A stretch of 64,000 nt of DNA, from contig NZ_LZIF01000113.1 in assembly GCF_001667145.1 (NCBI RefSeq), positions 87,299 to 151,298 on the forward strand, given 5' to 3'. A model generated the notes under the pieces. It did no database searches. It had not been told where the DNA came from and saw only the letters and a program-made list of their open reading frames with translations. Position numbers and translations under genes: made by a program. Each line of letters begins with the position of its first letter. Within the stretch, counting starts at the first letter, position 1. The DNA comes from Mycobacterium sp. 852002-51971_SCH5477799-a (GTDB lineage: Bacteria > Actinomycetota > Actinomycetes > Mycobacteriales > Mycobacteriaceae). Shown here piece by piece: positions 8,655 through 17,482 of this stretch.

Positions 8655-8698
8655 TCTCGCCTACCTGGTGGGCGATAGCTCCCTTGTAAGCACCTCAT

Positions 8699-8717
8699 AT
8701 CGGGATAGACTCCCGAT
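8699..8717. promoter_or_regulatory. Palindromic operator overlapping the marR promoter
   Basis: ATCGGGA-TAGAC-TCCCGAT is a perfect 7-base inverted repeat ending two bases before the marR ATG. The TANNNT element TAGACT (8706-8711) lies inside it and ends eight bases before the ATG. A protein on the palindrome would cover both -10 element and start codon, the classic layout of MarR autorepression. Binding is inferred. Confidence 0.6.
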
Positions 8718-8719
8718 TT

Positions 8720-9223
8720 ATGGCAGACAGCGAATCGACCCCGGCCGAGGTAGCCGAACTCGCCGAAGGTTTGCACCGCGCGTTGTCCAAATTGTTTGCC
8801 ATTCTCCGTCGTGGAGACCCCAGCGGCGCTGCGGCCGGAGAGTTGACCCTCGCGCAGTTGTCGATCCTGGTCACACTGCTCGACCAGGGCCCGATCCGGA
8901 TGACCGATCTCGCCGCACACGAACGGGTGCGGACTCCCACCACAACCGTGGCGATCCGACGGCTGGAGAAGGTGGGACTGGTCAAGCGGTCCCGCGACCC
9001 GTCCGACCTGCGGGCGGTGCTCGTGGACATCACCCCGCGGGGGCGGGCGGTCCACGGTGAATCGCTGGCCAATCGGCGCGCTTCGCTGGCCGCGATGCTC
9101 AGCCAGCTCCCGACATCCGACTTGAATACCCTGACGCAGGCGTTGGCGCCGCTGGAGCGTCTTGCCTCCGGTGACCCGACGTCCGGACCCGCCGGCGTGC
9201 CACCCGCACGCAAGGAAGCCTGA
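8720..9223 (+). CDS. MarR-family transcriptional regulator (Rv0042c-like)
   Basis: A 167-residue MarR protein. The winged helix-turn-helix spans about residues 45-110, with LTLAQLSILVTLLDQGPIRMTDLAAHERVRTPTTTVAIRRLEK as helix-turn-helix and VKRSRDPSDLRAVLVDITPRG as the wing. The flanking helices at each end form the dimer interface. The ligand is unknown. The start codon is two bases from a perfect palindrome containing the -10 element, which strongly suggests self-repression. It precedes a short-chain dehydrogenase gene on the same strand that has its own promoter-like hexamer. The position next to leuS matches Rv0042c. Confidence 0.9.
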   Translation: MADSESTPAEVAELAEGLHRALSKLFAILRRGDPSGAAAGELTLAQLSILVTLLDQGPIRMTDLAAHERVRTPTTTVAIRRLEKVGLVKRSRDPSDLRAVLVDITPRGRAVHGESLANRRASLAAMLSQLPTSDLNTLTQALAPLERLASGDPTSGPAGVPPARKEA

Positions 9224-9269
9224 GAAGAACTCCGCGCCAATGCTTTTCAACTGCGCCTGAGGCATCGCC

Positions 9270-9275
9270 TAAACT
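9270..9275 (+). promoter_or_regulatory. -10 hexamer TAAACT before the SDR gene
   Basis: TAAACT is followed by seven bases and the ATG at 9283, consistent with a leaderless transcript. No recognisable -35 box. Confidence 0.4.
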
Positions 9276-9282
9276 GCGAGGC

Positions 9283-9954
9283 ATGCCCAATGCACTCATC
9301 ACCGGCGCCGGCGGCGGTATCGGATCGGCCATCGCCACGGCGCTGGCACCCACTCATACCCTGCTGCTGGCGGGCCGTCCGTCGGATCGGCTCGACGCGG
9401 TCGCGCAGCGACTGGGGGCCACCACGTTTCCGCTGGACCTCACCGACTCCGGCGATATCGAGGCCGCCTGCGAAATTGTGGACGAACTCGACGTGCTGGT
9501 GCACAACGCGGGGGTGTCCATACCCGGCAGTGTCGCCGACTCGAATGTCGATGAATGGCGTGCCACCTTCGCCGTGAACGTCTTTGGACCGGTGGAACTT
9601 ACGCTGGCGCTGCTGCCTGCGCTGCGGCGGGCCCGCGGGCAGGCGGTGTTCATCAACTCGGGCTCCGGCCGCACCGCTTCGCGGAGTATGGCCTCCTACT
9701 CGTCTAGCAAGTTCGCGCTGCGCGCCTTCGCGGATTCGTTGCGCAGCGGTGAACCGGAGTTGAGAGTGACGACGGTTTATCCGGGACGGACCGATAGCGA
9801 AATGCAGCGAGAACTCGTCGAGTTCGAGGGCGGCACCTATGACCCCGCCGACTTTTTGAAGCCCGAAACGGTCGCGGCCGCGGTCGCCAATGCGGTGGCC
9901 ACCCCGCGCGACGGTCACATGCACGAGGTGGTGCTGCGTCCCGCCGGGCGCTAG
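9283..9954 (+). CDS. Short-chain dehydrogenase/reductase
   Basis: A 223-residue classical SDR. The nucleotide-binding motif is TGAGGGIGSAIA at residues 8-19, the structural HNAG replaces the usual NNAG, the catalytic Ser lies in FINSGSGRT, and YSSSK is the catalytic Tyr-x-x-x-Lys. PGRTDSEM is the usual post-active-site loop. It is a little short for the family and probably reduces a carbonyl or oxidises an alcohol with NAD(P)(H); the substrate is unknown. It lies six bases from the convergent leuS stop. M. tuberculosis has no SDR at this point as I recall, so it is an insertion or an ancestral gene lost there. Confidence 0.88.
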   Translation: MPNALITGAGGGIGSAIATALAPTHTLLLAGRPSDRLDAVAQRLGATTFPLDLTDSGDIEAACEIVDELDVLVHNAGVSIPGSVADSNVDEWRATFAVNVFGPVELTLALLPALRRARGQAVFINSGSGRTASRSMASYSSSKFALRAFADSLRSGEPELRVTTVYPGRTDSEMQRELVEFEGGTYDPADFLKPETVAAAVANAVATPRDGHMHEVVLRPAGR

Positions 9955-9960
9955 GCGGCG

Positions 9961-12870
9961 CTACACGACCAAGTTGACAAGTCGACCCGGCACCACAATC
10001 ACCTTGCGCGGGTTGGCGCCCGCCAAAAACGCCTGGACCTTTTCGTCGGCGAGCGCGGCGGCCTTCAGCGCGTCCTGATCGGCATCCGCCGCAACCACCA
10101 CTCGCCCGCGCACCTTGCCGTTCACCTGCACCGGGTACTCAACCGTGTCGTCAACCAGATAGGCAGGGTCGGCGACCGGGAAGGGACCGTGCGCCAGCGA
10201 GGTCTGGTGGCCCAGTCGCAGCCACAACTCCTCGGCCATATGCGGGGCCAAGGGCGCCAACATCAACACCAGCGGCTCGACGGCCGCCCGCGGCACCTCG
10301 TCGCGGTGTTCCTTGGTGAGGTGGTTGGTGTATTCGATCAACTTGGCCGCAGCGGTGTTGTTGCGCAGTGCGGCATAGTCTTCCGCGACGCCGACAATCG
10401 TCCGATTCAGTACCCGCAGCGTATCGGTCGCCAAGCCTTGTGCCGGCCCGTCGACCACGCGGGTGTCACCGGTCTGCTCGTCGATCACCAAGCGCCACAC
10501 GCGTTGCAGGAAGCGGTGGGCTCCTACGACGTCCTTGGTCGCCCAGGGCCGGGAGGCCTCCAGCGGCCCCATCGACATCTCGTACACGCGCAGCGTGTCG
10601 GCGCCGTAGTCGTCGCAGATCTCGTCGGGCGAGATCGAATTCTTCAGGCTCTTACCGATTTTCCCGAACTCCTGGAAGACTTCGACCTCTCCCCCGGGCC
10701 CCGGGTAGACGAAACGGCCGTCTCGTTCGACCACTTCTTCCGCCGGGACATACGAGCCGCGCGCGTCGGTGTAGGCGAAGGCCTGGATATAGCCCTGGTT
10801 GACCAAACGGCGAAACGGCTCCCGAGAGGTCACGTGGCCCAGGTCGTAGAGGACCTTGTGCCAGAACCGCACATACAGCAGATGCAGCACCGCGTGTTCG
10901 GCGCCGCCGACATACAAGTCGACACCACCGGGATCCTGCGGCCCGTGCTCGGTCGGCCGCGGACCCATCCAGTAGGCCTCGTTCTCCTTGTCGCAGAACC
11001 TTTCCGAGTTATGCGGATCGGTGTAGCGCAGTTCATACCAGCAGCTGCCGGCCCATTGCGGCATCACGTTGGTGTCGCGGCTGTAGGGCTTGAGGCCGTC
11101 GCCCAGGTCCAGCTCGACGTGCACCCACTCCGTCGCCTTGGCCAGCGGCGGCGAGGGCTCGCTGTCGGCGTCGTCGGGGTCGAACAGCACTGGCGAGTAA
11201 TCCGGCACGTCGGGCAGCTCAACCGGCAGCGCCGCTTCGCTCAGGGCGTGCGCACGCCCGTCCGCGTCGTAGACGATGGGAAACGGTTCGCCCCAGTAGC
11301 GCTGACGGGCGAAAAGCCAGTCGCGCAGCTTGAATTCGATGCGCGCCCAGCCGCGACCCTCGGCCTCCAGGCGCGCGGTGATCTTTTCCTTGGCCGCGGC
11401 CACATCCAATCCGTCGAGGTAACCGGAGTTGACCAGCACCCCGTCGCCGGCGTAGGCGGACTCTGAAATGTCGCCGCCGGCAATGACTTCCACAATCGGA
11501 AGCCCGAACTCGTGGGCGAAGTCCCAGTCGCGCTGATCGTGGCCGGGGACCGCCATGATCGCCCCCGTGCCGTATCCGGCCAGCACGTAGTCGGCGATGA
11601 AGATCGGCACCGGTTTGCCGTTGGTGGGGTTGGCTGCGTAACTGCCCAAGAAGACACCGGTCTTCGCCTTACTCTCCTGGCGTTCGAGGTCCGACTTCGA
11701 TCCGATCGCCTGCCGGTAGGCGGCGACGGCCTCACGCGGTGTGGCGGCGCCGTATTTCCAACGCGCGTCGGTGCCGTCCGGCCAGGCGGCCGCCGCCAAC
11801 TCGTCGACCAACTCGTGCTCGGGCGCCAGCACCAGGTAGGTGGCGCCGAACAACGTGTCAGGCCGGGTGGTGAACACCTCGATATCGACCGTCTCGCCGG
11901 CGGCGCCGGTCGCCGCGAACAGTGCCTTGGCGCCGGTGGACCGGCCGATCCAGTTGCGCTGCATCGTTTTGACCGGTTCCGGCCAGTCCAGCAGGTCGAG
12001 ATCGTCGAGCAGCCGATCGGAGTACGCGGTGATCCGCATCATCCACTGCCGCAATCGTTTCCGGAACACCGGGAAGTTGCCGCGATCGCTGCGGCCGTCG
12101 GCGGTTACCTCCTCGTTGGCCAGCACCGTGCCCAACCCTGGACACCAGTTCACCATCGAGTCGGCCCGGTAGACCAGTCGGTGCTCGTCGATCACGTCGG
12201 CGCGCTCCCCCGCCGACAGCCCGGCCCAGGCGCGCCCGTCCTCGAGGCCGCGGGCACCGGAATCGAATTCGGCGATCAATTCGGCGATGGGGCGGGCCTT
12301 GTTGGCGGCTGTGTCGAACCACGCGTTGTAGATCTGCAGGAAGATCCACTGGGTCCACTTGTAGAACCCGACATCGGTGGTGGAAAAGCTGCGCCGGCTG
12401 TCGTGACCGAGGCCCAGGCGTCCCAGCTGGCGCCGGAAATTGACGACGTTGGCCTCGGTGCGGATGCGCGGATGGGTCCCGGTCTGCACCGCGTATTGCT
12501 CGGCGGGCAGCCCGAAGGCGTCAAACCCCAACGCATGCAACACGTTACGGCCGGTCATGCGGAAGTAGCGGGCGTAGACGTCCGTCGCGATGTAGCCGAG
12601 CGGGTGGCCGACGTGCAACCCCTCCCCCGACGGGTAGGGAAACATGTCCTGCACGAACAACTTGTCCTCGGGGACCGGGACGCCGTCTGCCGGGGCCAGC
12701 GAACCGACCGGGTTGGGCACGTTGAACGTTCCGAGCTTCGCCCACTTCTCCTGCCACGCGCCCTCGATACGGCCCGCCAGCGCCGCGGTGTAGCGATGCG
12801 GCGGCGCGTCCGAATCGGGCGCGGCGGCGCCAGCGCTGCTCGCCGGCGAAGCGGTCGGGGAGTCGGTCAC
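9961..12870 (-). CDS. leuS: Leucyl-tRNA synthetase
   Basis: A 969-residue class I synthetase that charges tRNA-Leu. The HIGH-type motif is HVGHP at residues 86-90 after MFPYPSGEGL, a stretch diagnostic of bacterial LeuRS. The editing domain follows, with TRPDTLFGATYLVLAPEH. The KMSKS-type motif is KIGKS near residue 738, then an anticodon-binding domain and a C-terminal VQVNGKVRGRV segment. Length fits mycobacterial LeuRS (Rv0041). The start is a GTG; an AGGGTA (TACCCT on the coding strand) six bases upstream suggests a leaderless mRNA. The Ala/Pro-rich first 25 residues are a typical non-conserved extension. Confidence 0.97.
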   Translation of the reverse strand: MTDSPTASPASSAGAAAPDSDAPPHRYTAALAGRIEGAWQEKWAKLGTFNVPNPVGSLAPADGVPVPEDKLFVQDMFPYPSGEGLHVGHPLGYIATDVYARYFRMTGRNVLHALGFDAFGLPAEQYAVQTGTHPRIRTEANVVNFRRQLGRLGLGHDSRRSFSTTDVGFYKWTQWIFLQIYNAWFDTAANKARPIAELIAEFDSGARGLEDGRAWAGLSAGERADVIDEHRLVYRADSMVNWCPGLGTVLANEEVTADGRSDRGNFPVFRKRLRQWMMRITAYSDRLLDDLDLLDWPEPVKTMQRNWIGRSTGAKALFAATGAAGETVDIEVFTTRPDTLFGATYLVLAPEHELVDELAAAAWPDGTDARWKYGAATPREAVAAYRQAIGSKSDLERQESKAKTGVFLGSYAANPTNGKPVPIFIADYVLAGYGTGAIMAVPGHDQRDWDFAHEFGLPIVEVIAGGDISESAYAGDGVLVNSGYLDGLDVAAAKEKITARLEAEGRGWARIEFKLRDWLFARQRYWGEPFPIVYDADGRAHALSEAALPVELPDVPDYSPVLFDPDDADSEPSPPLAKATEWVHVELDLGDGLKPYSRDTNVMPQWAGSCWYELRYTDPHNSERFCDKENEAYWMGPRPTEHGPQDPGGVDLYVGGAEHAVLHLLYVRFWHKVLYDLGHVTSREPFRRLVNQGYIQAFAYTDARGSYVPAEEVVERDGRFVYPGPGGEVEVFQEFGKIGKSLKNSISPDEICDDYGADTLRVYEMSMGPLEASRPWATKDVVGAHRFLQRVWRLVIDEQTGDTRVVDGPAQGLATDTLRVLNRTIVGVAEDYAALRNNTAAAKLIEYTNHLTKEHRDEVPRAAVEPLVLMLAPLAPHMAEELWLRLGHQTSLAHGPFPVADPAYLVDDTVEYPVQVNGKVRGRVVVAADADQDALKAAALADEKVQAFLAGANPRKVIVVPGRLVNLVV

Positions 12871-12876
12871 CTGAAC

Positions 12877-12882
12877 AGGGTA
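12877..12882 (-). promoter_or_regulatory. -10 hexamer TACCCT for leuS
   Basis: On the minus strand TACCCT is followed by six bases and the leuS GTG, matching a leaderless start. The divergent mtc28 gene starts about 170 bases away, so the intergenic space carries both promoters. Confidence 0.4.
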
Positions 12883-13053
12883 TAAGGGCCGACACGGCGA
12901 CTTTGCCGGCCACAGGTTGGTCTCGGTTCCGTTGCGCGCCGATCAGAGGTTCATCCCAGGTGTGTTTCGAGCCTGTTCACCCCTTTGACCTCTAGTTACA
13001 GTCAGCCACTATCGACGGCTTCTGGTACTGAGCCATTGGAAGGACCGACGCAG

Positions 13054-14190
13054 ATGATTGAGATCGTCCCCGTCCACCGGGCACTCCTCGGCGGTGTGGT
13101 GGCTGGCATGATCGGCCTGGCGGTTGTTGCGGGCGGCACGGCATCGGCAGACCCGTTGCCTCCGGCGCCGGCACCCGTCCCCACGGTCCCCGCGACGGCA
13201 CCACAGAACCTCGGGCCCGAGCTGGTGCCCCCGAGCAGATACCTCGCGGCCCCGCCGGTCGCCAACCAGACCGCGCCGCGGGCCACCGCCATCGCCCCGG
13301 GAACCACGGCGCCGGCCGGGGTCCCCCCGGCGGCCCCGGTTCCGGCGACGTCGGGAACGATTCACGAATTCCTGCAGTCGAAGGGTGTGAAGCTCGAGGC
13401 GCAAAAGCCCCAGGGCTTCAATGCACTCGACATCACCTTGCCCGTGCCCGCGCGCTGGACCCAGGTGCCTGATCCCAACGTGCCCGATGCGTTCGCGGTC
13501 ATCGCCGACCGGCACGGCAGCAGCATCTATTCGTCGAACGCGCAGGTCGTGGTGTACAAATTGGTCGGCGCCTTCGATCCGAAAGAGGCCATCACCCACG
13601 GCTATGTCGACAGCCAGAAGCTGCTGGCCTGGCAGCCCACCAACGCCTCGATGGCCGATTTCGGCGGCTTCCCGTCCTCGGTGGTCGAAGGCACCTACCG
13701 CGACGGTGATTTGACGCTCAACACGTCGCGGCGCCACATCATTGCGACGTCGGGACACGACAAGTACCTGGTGTCGCTGTCGGTGACCACCGATCGCGCG
13801 GTAAGCGTCGCCGACGCACCGGCCACCGACGCCATCGTCAACGGATTCCGCGTCAGCGCCCCCGGCGGCGCCGCCCCGGCACCGGCCCAGGTTCCCGCCG
13901 CCTCTCCGGTTGGGCTGCCCGCTCAGCCTCCCGCGGCCGCACCGGTCGCGCCTGCCGCTCCGGCACCGGCCCCTGCTCCCGTCGCCCCGGCACCGGCGGC
14001 GGCTCCCGTCGCGCCTACCGCTCCGGCCCCCGGTGCGAGGCCGCTGGTCCCGCTCGCCCAGACGTCACCCGCGGCCCCGGTCGGGCTCCCCGCGCAGGCT
14101 CCGGCGGCGAATCCGCAGCGCACACCCAGCCTGTTGGCCATGCTGCCGGGGCTGCCCCCGCTACCGAACTTCTCGTTCCTCCAGCACTAA
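13054..14190 (+). CDS. mtc28: Proline/alanine-rich secreted antigen Mtc28-like protein
   Basis: About 378 residues. An N-terminal hydrophobic segment (LLGGVVAGMIGLAVVAGGTASA) is a Sec signal peptide. A Pro/Ala-rich stretch follows, then a globular domain from about residue 105 (TIHEFLQSKGVKLEAQKP, VPARWTQVPDPNVPDAFAVIA), and a long low-complexity Pro/Ala tail. This is the layout of the M. tuberculosis 28-kDa antigen Rv0040c, a LpqN/LpqT-like secreted protein. The tail seems longer here. The open frame begins at 12985, but ATG 13054 is preferred because it follows a GGAAGGA ribosome site and starts the signal peptide properly. It diverges from leuS. Confidence 0.88.
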   Translation: MIEIVPVHRALLGGVVAGMIGLAVVAGGTASADPLPPAPAPVPTVPATAPQNLGPELVPPSRYLAAPPVANQTAPRATAIAPGTTAPAGVPPAAPVPATSGTIHEFLQSKGVKLEAQKPQGFNALDITLPVPARWTQVPDPNVPDAFAVIADRHGSSIYSSNAQVVVYKLVGAFDPKEAITHGYVDSQKLLAWQPTNASMADFGGFPSSVVEGTYRDGDLTLNTSRRHIIATSGHDKYLVSLSVTTDRAVSVADAPATDAIVNGFRVSAPGGAAPAPAQVPAASPVGLPAQPPAAAPVAPAAPAPAPAPVAPAPAAAPVAPTAPAPGARPLVPLAQTSPAAPVGLPAQAPAANPQRTPSLLAMLPGLPPLPNFSFLQH

Positions 14191-14246
14191 AGGACGACGA
14201 CGCCGGCACCCGCACAGCCGGGTGTGCGGACTGGCGAACCGGCTCG

Positions 14247-14252
14247 TATTGT
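14247..14252 (+). promoter_or_regulatory. -10 hexamer TATTGT before the Rv0039c-like gene
   Basis: TATTGT is followed by six bases and the ATG at 14259, the leaderless arrangement. It supports both the start and independent expression from mtc28. Confidence 0.35.
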
Positions 14253-14258
14253 GAGCCC

Positions 14259-14600
14259 ATGCTGATTGCGGGCGTGCTGTGCATGTGTGCGGCGGTGGCC
14301 TCGGCGGGGTTCGGCACCTGGTCGCTCGCGCATAACCGGACTCTCGGCGCCACCGCATTGGCGCTGCGCGCGATGGCGCCGACACAGTTGGCGGCCGCCA
14401 TCATGCTCGCGGCGGGCGGCGCGGTGGCCCTGGCCGCGGTGCCGGACACCGCGCTGGTCGTGCTCGTCGTCTGTGTGGTGGGCGCGCTGGGAACGTTGGC
14501 CGCGGGCTCGTGGCAGAGCGCCCGCTTCGCGCTGCGCCAGGAAGCGGCCTCACCCGCCTGCGCCGGCAGCTGCGCGGGCTGCACGCAGTCATGCCACTGA
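14259..14600 (+). CDS. Small membrane protein (Rv0039c-like)
   Basis: A 113-residue protein with three predicted membrane segments (residues about 1-20, 40-60 and 66-86). The short C-terminal tail ends in a cluster of four cysteines (ACAGSCAGCTQSC) that could bind a metal or form disulfides. Position between mtc28 and the YqgE-like gene matches Rv0039c. Function is unknown. The gene converges on the YqgE/AlgH-family gene, with only 20 bases between the stop codons. Confidence 0.75.
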   Translation: MLIAGVLCMCAAVASAGFGTWSLAHNRTLGATALALRAMAPTQLAAAIMLAAGGAVALAAVPDTALVVLVVCVVGALGTLAAGSWQSARFALRQEAASPACAGSCAGCTQSCH

Positions 14601-14620
14601 TCTGAACTGGGGGAGAGGCC

Positions 14621-15229
14621 CTAGTTTCGGCTGATGTCGATGGGGTGGGTGGCGAGCAGCGAAAGCGGCAGCGGCTGGCGACGCAGGACTTGGCCCCACA
14701 GGTCGGACCTCGGCCCCACCAGTACGTCGGATGGCAAGGCGGACAGCACAATCCAATCGTCGCGTTCGATCTCGCCTTCCAGCTGACCGATAGTCCAGCC
14801 CGAGTACCCCGCGAAGATCCGCACCCCCTCGACCGATGGCGCGATCTCGTCGGGGTCGGCGTCCAGATCGACCATGACCACCCTGCCGTCCACGTGCCGC
14901 AGGCCCGGCACGTCCTGGGGGTCGACGCCTACGCGCAGCGTCGCCAGACACAGCGCCGCGTCACGCTTCACCGGCCCGCCGATGAACATCGTCTTGGGCT
15001 TGGCCGACAGCTTGGTCCACTGCGGCAACACGTTGTACACCGCGGTGTCGCTGGCGCGATTCAGTACGACGCCCAGCGTCCCTCCGTCGTTGTGCTCGAC
15101 GATGTAAATCACGCTGCGCCGAAACGTCGGTTCGAGAAGGTCGGTGTTGGCGAGCAGCAAAGTGCCCGCGCGCACCCGTTGCGCGGCAGGTGCGACGTAG
15201 TCCTCTGGATCCTCCGGCGGCGGCACCAC
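14621..15229 (-). CDS. YqgE/AlgH family protein (DUF179, Rv0038-like)
   Basis: About 202 residues. RAGTLLLANTDLLEPTFRRSVIYI, the GTLGVVLNR motif, FIGGPVKRDAALCL and FAGYSGWTIGQLEGEI are the signatures of the YqgE/AlgH family, cytoplasmic proteins of unsettled function. The frame is open to an ATG at 15283, but the GTG at 15229 gives exactly the 202-residue length recalled for Rv0038 and begins where similarity begins (VVPPPEDPEDYV). The upstream residues MAHGLDCPGPRC look like unconstrained sequence. It diverges from the MFS transporter gene, leaving about 130 bases for two promoters. Confidence 0.88.
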   Translation of the reverse strand: MVPPPEDPEDYVAPAAQRVRAGTLLLANTDLLEPTFRRSVIYIVEHNDGGTLGVVLNRASDTAVYNVLPQWTKLSAKPKTMFIGGPVKRDAALCLATLRVGVDPQDVPGLRHVDGRVVMVDLDADPDEIAPSVEGVRIFAGYSGWTIGQLEGEIERDDWIVLSALPSDVLVGPRSDLWGQVLRRQPLPLSLLATHPIDISRN

Positions 15230-15356
15230 ACCATCATCGCATCCGGCGCATCGTGGCCCGGGGCAATCGAGACCGTGGGCCACGCAGATTTGTACTGTGG
15301 TTGGACGGCTCTGATCGCGCGAGCTCTGTCAGCCCCAATCGTGGAAGTCGGTTTCG

Positions 15357-16658
15357 GTGATTCCAACCCGGATGCAGTCCAGCGCACCCGTCGAAATTTG
15401 GCGGTCGGTGCGCGGCTTGCCGGATTTCTGGCGGCTGCTGCAGGTGCGCGTCGCAAGCCAGTTCGGTGACGGTTTGTTTCAGGCGGCGCTGGCCGGAGCC
15501 CTGCTGTTCAACCCCGATCGGGCCGCCGACCCTCTAGCCATAGCGCGCGCCTTCACGGTTCTGTTCTTGCCGTATTCGCTGCTCGGCCCGTTCGCCGGTG
15601 CGTTGATGGACCGTTGGGACCGGCGGCTGGTGCTCGTTGGCGCCAACGTGGGCAGGCTGATCCTCTTCGCCGCGATCGGCACGATCCTTGCGGTCCGGGC
15701 CGGCGATCTGCCGCTGCTGCTTGGCGCCCTGTTCGCGAACGGTTTGGCCCGGTTCGTCGGGTCGGGGCTGTCGGCGTCGCTGCCGCATGTGGTGCCGCGC
15801 GAGCAGGTGGTGACGATGAACTCGGTCGCTACCGCAGCCGGGGCCATCGCGGCGTTCTTCGGCGCAAACTTCATGCTGGTGCCCCGATTCATCCTGGGAT
15901 CCAGCGATAAGGGCGCCTCGGCGATCGTGTTCATCACGGCGATTCCCGTGTCGATCGCGTTGTTGTTGTCCTGGCGGTTCGGTGTGCGGGCTCTGGGCCC
16001 CGACGACACCCGGCGAGCGATCCACGGCCCCGTGATCTACGCGGTGATCACCGGCTGGCTGCACGGCGCGCGCACGGTGGCGCAGCGTCCCACGGTCGCC
16101 GCCACCCTCTCCGGCTTGGCCGCCCACCGGATGGTCGCCGGTATCAACTCGCTGCTGGTCTTGTTGCTGGTTCACCACATGCCCAACCTCAAGGGCGGGG
16201 GATTCGGCACCGCCCTGATGTTCTTCGGAGCCGCGGGCCTGGGCGCCTTCTTGGCCAACGTCCTGACACCACCCACGATTCGGCGCTGGGGGCGCTACGC
16301 GACGGCGAACGGCGCGCTGGCGATGTCAGCGATCATCGAGGTCGCCGGCGCCGAGCTGCTCGTCCCGGTCATGGTCACGTGCGGTTTCTTGTTGGGCATC
16401 AGCGGGCAGATGGTCAAGCTCTGCGCCGACACCGCGATCCAAATGGACGTCGACGACGCGCTTCGAGGGCATGTGTTCGCCGTGCAGGACGCGCTGTTCT
16501 GGGTTGCGTTCATCGTCTCGATTACGGTGGCCGGCATCTTGATTCCCGACGACGGGCACGCGCCCACGTTCGCCCTGTTCGGATCCGTGCTCTACCTGAT
16601 CGGCCTGGCCGTGCACAGCGTCATCGGGCGCAGCGGCGAGACAGCGAGTGATCGTTAA
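15357..16658 (+). CDS. Major facilitator superfamily transporter (Rv0037c-like)
   Basis: A 433-residue integral membrane protein with about ten to twelve hydrophobic segments. The loop between the second and third segments has the MFS motif in the form GALMDRWDRRLVLVGANVGR. The arrangement resembles actinobacterial drug or metabolite exporters of the MFS_3 type; the substrate is unknown. The first start is the GTG at 15357; an ATG at 15372 (MQSSAPVEIW) is equally possible and loses only five residues. The stop is about 50 bases before the Rv0036c-like gene on the same strand, so both may be in one transcript. Confidence 0.87.
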   Translation: MIPTRMQSSAPVEIWRSVRGLPDFWRLLQVRVASQFGDGLFQAALAGALLFNPDRAADPLAIARAFTVLFLPYSLLGPFAGALMDRWDRRLVLVGANVGRLILFAAIGTILAVRAGDLPLLLGALFANGLARFVGSGLSASLPHVVPREQVVTMNSVATAAGAIAAFFGANFMLVPRFILGSSDKGASAIVFITAIPVSIALLLSWRFGVRALGPDDTRRAIHGPVIYAVITGWLHGARTVAQRPTVAATLSGLAAHRMVAGINSLLVLLLVHHMPNLKGGGFGTALMFFGAAGLGAFLANVLTPPTIRRWGRYATANGALAMSAIIEVAGAELLVPVMVTCGFLLGISGQMVKLCADTAIQMDVDDALRGHVFAVQDALFWVAFIVSITVAGILIPDDGHAPTFALFGSVLYLIGLAVHSVIGRSGETASDR

Positions 16659-16708
16659 GGTACAGGCGTGAGTTGTTCGATAGCCGCGGCCGAGACTCCA
16701 GGGTTGTG

Positions 16709-17482
16709 ATGACCGGTCCCGCCCCCATGGTCGACGACCTGCGTGCCGAGAGCGACGTGCTCGACGAGCTGGTCGCCCCGTTGTCGCCCGACCGCTGGGC
16801 CGACGCGACGCCGGCGCCCGGCTGGACCATCGCACACCAGATCGGCCACTTGCTGTGGACCGATCGAGTCGCTCTGATCGCGGTTGCCGACGAGGCCGGG
16901 TTCGAGAAGGTGTTGGCGGACGCGGCCTCCGACCCGGCGGGCTTCGTCGACAAGGGCGCCGAGGAGCTGGCCGCACTGGCGCCGGCCGAGCTGCTCGCCG
17001 AGTGGCGGCTCACCCGGGGGCGGCTGCACGACGCGCTGCTGACGGTGCCGTCCGGTCGCAAGCTCCCGTGGTTCGGCCCACCGATGAGTGCGGCCTCGAT
17101 GGCCACCGCGCGGCTGATGGAGACTTGGGCGCACGGTCTCGATGTCGCCGACGCACTTGGCGTGACACGGCCCGCGACCGAACGCCTGCGGTCGATCGCC
17201 CACCTGGGAGTACGCACCCGCGATTTCGCCTTCGCCATCAACAACTTGGTGCCACCGGCCGAATCGTTTCTGGTGGAGTTGCGCGGCCCGGGCGGCGACA
17301 CATGGACCTGGGGGCCGCCCGATGCCGAACAACGAGTCAGTGGGTCCGCGCAGGACTTCTGCTTCTTGGTCACCCAACGGCGTCCGTTGAGCGCCCTCGA
17401 CATCACCGCTCGGGGCGCCGACGCCCAGCGCTGGTTGGAGATCGCTCAGGCCTTCGCCGGGCCTCCCGGCGCCGGTCGATGA
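16709..17482 (+). CDS. Rv0036c-like protein of the maleylpyruvate isomerase/DinB-like fold (TIGR03084 type)
   Basis: A 257-residue protein. The N-terminal helical bundle carries the pattern of mycothiol-dependent maleylpyruvate isomerase-like proteins: PAPGWTIAHQIGHLLWTD holds the first metal-ligand His, and METWAHGLDVADALG holds another. The second half, from about residue 165, is the separate C-terminal domain of this subfamily. It may bind a metal and perhaps mycothiol, but no reaction is known. The frame opens at 16673; ATG 16709 is chosen because it gives the length recalled for Rv0036c. The gene ends in a repeat that recurs 55 bases on. Confidence 0.8.
   Translation: MTGPAPMVDDLRAESDVLDELVAPLSPDRWADATPAPGWTIAHQIGHLLWTDRVALIAVADEAGFEKVLADAASDPAGFVDKGAEELAALAPAELLAEWRLTRGRLHDALLTVPSGRKLPWFGPPMSAASMATARLMETWAHGLDVADALGVTRPATERLRSIAHLGVRTRDFAFAINNLVPPAESFLVELRGPGGDTWTWGPPDAEQRVSGSAQDFCFLVTQRRPLSALDITARGADAQRWLEIAQAFAGPPGAGR

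Noticed and set aside
11512..12885. Long plus-strand open frame (457 codons) opposite leuS, and a 425-codon one at 10189-11466
   Set aside because: Both are antisense shadows of the well-supported leuS gene; the translations are Arg/Gly/Val-rich with no recognisable domain.
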